Translations under genes and position numbers: made by a program | The notes under the pieces: generated by a model | The model's database searches: none | What the model was told of the DNA's origin: nothing | What the model saw: the letters and a program-made list of their open reading frames with translations, nothing else | Shown here: positions 22,568-24,047 of the stretch, in pieces | Layout of the letters: every line of letters starts with the position of its first letter | Numbering within the stretch: the stretch's first letter is position 1 | NCBI GenBank assembly: GCA_965218865.1 | Contig: CBDCME010000060.1 | Location: 1-24,047, forward strand | Source: CBDCME01 sp965218865 | GTDB lineage: Bacteria; Pseudomonadota; Alphaproteobacteria; JAAXGF01 | DNA: 24,047 nt | Reading direction: 5' to 3'

Positions 22568-22855
22568 TCAGCGTTCGTCCCATTCGTAGACGAGTTTCTT
22601 ATCCTTGAGGGCGATTCGGCAGTTGTAAAGGGTTTGCTTTCTGGAGATGCCGGCCTCCCGGGCTTGTTCGTTCCACTCCTCGACGCTCAGTCCTCCGGTT
22701 CCGGCCTGTTCTAGGACCGTGATCATGCTCTCCTGATTGAGGGTGAGCTTGGGACCCCGGGTGGACTTGACCGGTTCCTCGGCCAACATCCCCCTCACGG
22801 CCTCCAATATCCGTATCCACACTCGCTGTCCGTCAATGTCGCCTCTGTCGAGCAT
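22568..22855 (-). CDS. Small winged-helix-like hypothetical protein
   Basis: This 95-residue protein begins MLDRGDIDGQRVWIRILEAVRGMLAEEP, a pattern seen in small alphaproteobacterial proteins and at the C-termini of some replication or AAA proteins. The second half, LTLNQESMITVLEQAGTGGLSVEEWNEQAREAGISRKQTLYNCRIALKDKKLVYEW, looks like a winged helix-turn-helix. The frame is open for a few codons upstream (LSQRADE) before a stop, so the start is uncertain and it could be a detached domain. It lies 32 bp after the 36-residue membrane peptide gene. Confidence 0.6.
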   Translation of the reverse strand: MLDRGDIDGQRVWIRILEAVRGMLAEEPVKSTRGPKLTLNQESMITVLEQAGTGGLSVEEWNEQAREAGISRKQTLYNCRIALKDKKLVYEWDER

Positions 22856-22886
22856 TTCATCGGCCCGCTGGCTTAATCATCTCCCT

Positions 22887-22997
22887 TTACCCCAGCAGGG
22901 CGTGCACCCCCGGGTCCGCCAGTATCAAACCGACGACCGCGGCCCCCGCGACGACCGTCAATCCCCAGGCGAGCCAAGTCGCTACCGCGTCAAGCAT
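22887..22997 (-). CDS. 36-residue single-pass membrane peptide
   Basis: The peptide reads MLDAVATWLAWGLTVVAGAA followed by VVGLILADPGVHALLG. Residues 8-27 are a continuous hydrophobic helix, long enough to span the inner membrane once. A GGGAGAA Shine-Dalgarno sequence is placed about seven bases before the ATG, and the next gene starts 32 bp after the stop. It is too short for normal gene finders. No family is recognised. Confidence 0.6.
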   Translation of the reverse strand: MLDAVATWLAWGLTVVAGAAVVGLILADPGVHALLG

Positions 22998-23151
22998 CCC
23001 GGTTCTCCCGGTCCACCCCGTCCGTTCGTTTCCTGCTTGAGAGCTGTTCGTGCCAATCCACCCTCGCCAATTTATCTTTCATGGACAGCCATGATTGGAC
23101 CGCCGCCCTTACCATACGCCAAGTTCAACCGATAGGGCGGCCCGTGTCTTT

Positions 23152-24047
23152 TTAAAGAATATCTTCAGTCAGGCAGGCGACGAATCCCTCCTCGAGGGAC
23201 AGGGTATTCAAATAGCGGCCTATGAAAATGAGCTCGTTGCGGCGGGTTTCGTCGGCCGCCCAAGGTTGGCCGGGCCGGCCGTCGATCATCATGTGGACCC
23301 CTTGAAAGACGAACCGCCGGTCCTCGTCGCCGATGTTGAGGATTCCCTTCATCCGGAAGATGTGTTGGCCGTGTTCCTGAGCCAGATCGAAGAGCCAACG
23401 GTTGAACTTTTTGGGATCTACGCAGCCATCCCGGGTGATACAGACTGATTGAATCGACTCGTCGTGTTGATGATCGTCCTCGCTCAACAGATCGGGGGCA
23501 ACGCTGAGGGCATTCTTCAGATCAAAACTCCCGACTCCGAGAACGTGCTGGAGTTCGAGAGCGCATTGCACCGTTCGGAATATTTTCGCGGTCGGGTTCA
23601 GCCGACGAACCTTCGTTTCCAAGATCTCCAGATCGCGCGGTTTCACGAGGTCGGTTTTATTGACCAGGATGACGTCGGCGAAGGCGATCTGCTCCTCGGC
23701 CTCGTGGCTATCCAGGTGGTCATGGATATGCTTGGAATCGACGATCGTCACGATGGCGTCGAGCGTGGTCCGCGAGGCCACGCGGTCATCGGCCAGAAAG
23801 GACTGGATCACCGGTCCGGGATCAGCCAACCCGGTCGTTTCGATGACGATATGATCCAATTCCCGATAGCGGGCAAATATGTCGTCGATAATCCGAATGA
23901 GATCGCCACGTACGGTGCAACAGATGCAGCCATTGTTCATCTCGATGATTTCTTCATCCGAGCTCACGATCAGTTGATGGTCGATCCCGATTTCGCCGAA
24001 CTCGTTTACGATCACCGCGATCTTTTTTCCGTGCTCGGAAGAAAGAA
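23152..24047 (-). CDS. CobW-type (G3E) GTPase, 5' end outside window
   Basis: This is a metal-chaperone-like GTPase of the CobW/YjiA/ZNG group; the gene continues past the right edge. In the visible part are HGKKIAVIVNEFGEIGID, the CxCC metal site NGCICCTVRGDL, the Walker B region IETTGLADPGPV, and the G4 motif VNKTDLV. The Walker A lysine must lie beyond 24047. The C-terminal CobW domain follows (CITRDGCVDPKKFNRWLFDL, then RMKGILNIGDEDRRFVFQGV). There is a short His-rich linker, DDHQHDES. Members insert or deliver zinc or cobalt to target enzymes; the target here is unknown. An internal ATG at 24015 is not the real start, because the conserved sequence continues upstream of it. Confidence 0.9.
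   Translation of the reverse strand, partial: LSSEHGKKIAVIVNEFGEIGIDHQLIVSSDEEIIEMNNGCICCTVRGDLIRIIDDIFARYRELDHIVIETTGLADPGPVIQSFLADDRVASRTTLDAIVTIVDSKHIHDHLDSHEAEEQIAFADVILVNKTDLVKPRDLEILETKVRRLNPTAKIFRTVQCALELQHVLGVGSFDLKNALSVAPDLLSEDDHQHDESIQSVCITRDGCVDPKKFNRWLFDLAQEHGQHIFRMKGILNIGDEDRRFVFQGVHMMIDGRPGQPWAADETRRNELIFIGRYLNTLSLEEGFVACLTEDIL

Noticed and set aside
1..24047. CRISPR arrays, tRNA and rRNA genes
   Set aside because: No regularly spaced short repeats were seen, and no tRNA cloverleaf or rRNA-like segment was recognised by eye.

Overview
The window looks like a high-GC proteobacterial chromosome, most probably an alphaproteobacterium of the Rhodospirillales type. That assignment is inference from the argD-argF pair, the CHASE2/FecR pair, and the codon and GC character; no rRNA, tRNA or other taxonomic marker is present. 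A few housekeeping genes survive: a SAM methyltransferase, argD, argF, a CspA-type cold-shock gene and a CobW-type GTPase. Between them lies a dense graveyard of insertion sequences and interrupted genes.

Layout. 1-3313: a methyltransferase gene diverges from an argD-argF arginine-biosynthesis operon whose stop and start overlap. 3392-8152: a transporter-type IS1595-family element with terminal inverted repeats of about 22-27 bp. It carries its transposase, a translationally coupled P63C-domain gene, and a third cargo gene (178 codons when rebuilt, PD-(D/E)XK-like). That third gene is split by a nested ISAs1-family element (3854-5932), whose transposase has a DUF4338 (DruA-like) N-terminal domain. 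8275-9483: a SagB/ThcOx-type nitroreductase gene that appears internally deleted.

9850-12610: one small unrecognised reading frame is split into three pieces by two different IS630-family elements (9952-11063 and 11315-12487). Both sit at TA dinucleotides, and removing both restores a 159-codon frame. 13023-14508: a CHASE2-PAS sensor pseudogene, frameshifted and truncated by a 190-bp IS5-type terminal fragment. It diverges from an intact FecR-domain gene (14869-16269).

16692-18153: an IS256-family element whose 8-bp target duplication contains the ATG start codon of a cold-shock gene (18157-18360), so the native leader has been cut off from the gene. 18341-20167: a possible small minus-strand gene, a Sel1-repeat secreted protein, and remnants of a restriction-enzyme-like C-terminus and a zinc-finger protein. 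20168-21743: a complete IS5-type element, the apparent relative of the 190-bp fragment. 21831-24047: a run of minus-strand genes: a CobW/G3E GTPase (cut by the window end), a 36-residue one-helix membrane peptide, two small hypothetical proteins and a Rap1a/Tai-like periplasmic protein.

The most informative content is the history of transposition. Target-site duplications and reading-frame joins can be read directly from the sequence and allow three interrupted loci to be rebuilt. The best candidate for little-described biology is the IS1595-type element with its P63C plus nuclease-like cargo, followed by the DUF4338-transposase fusion. All family assignments are from motif recognition by eye, without database searches.
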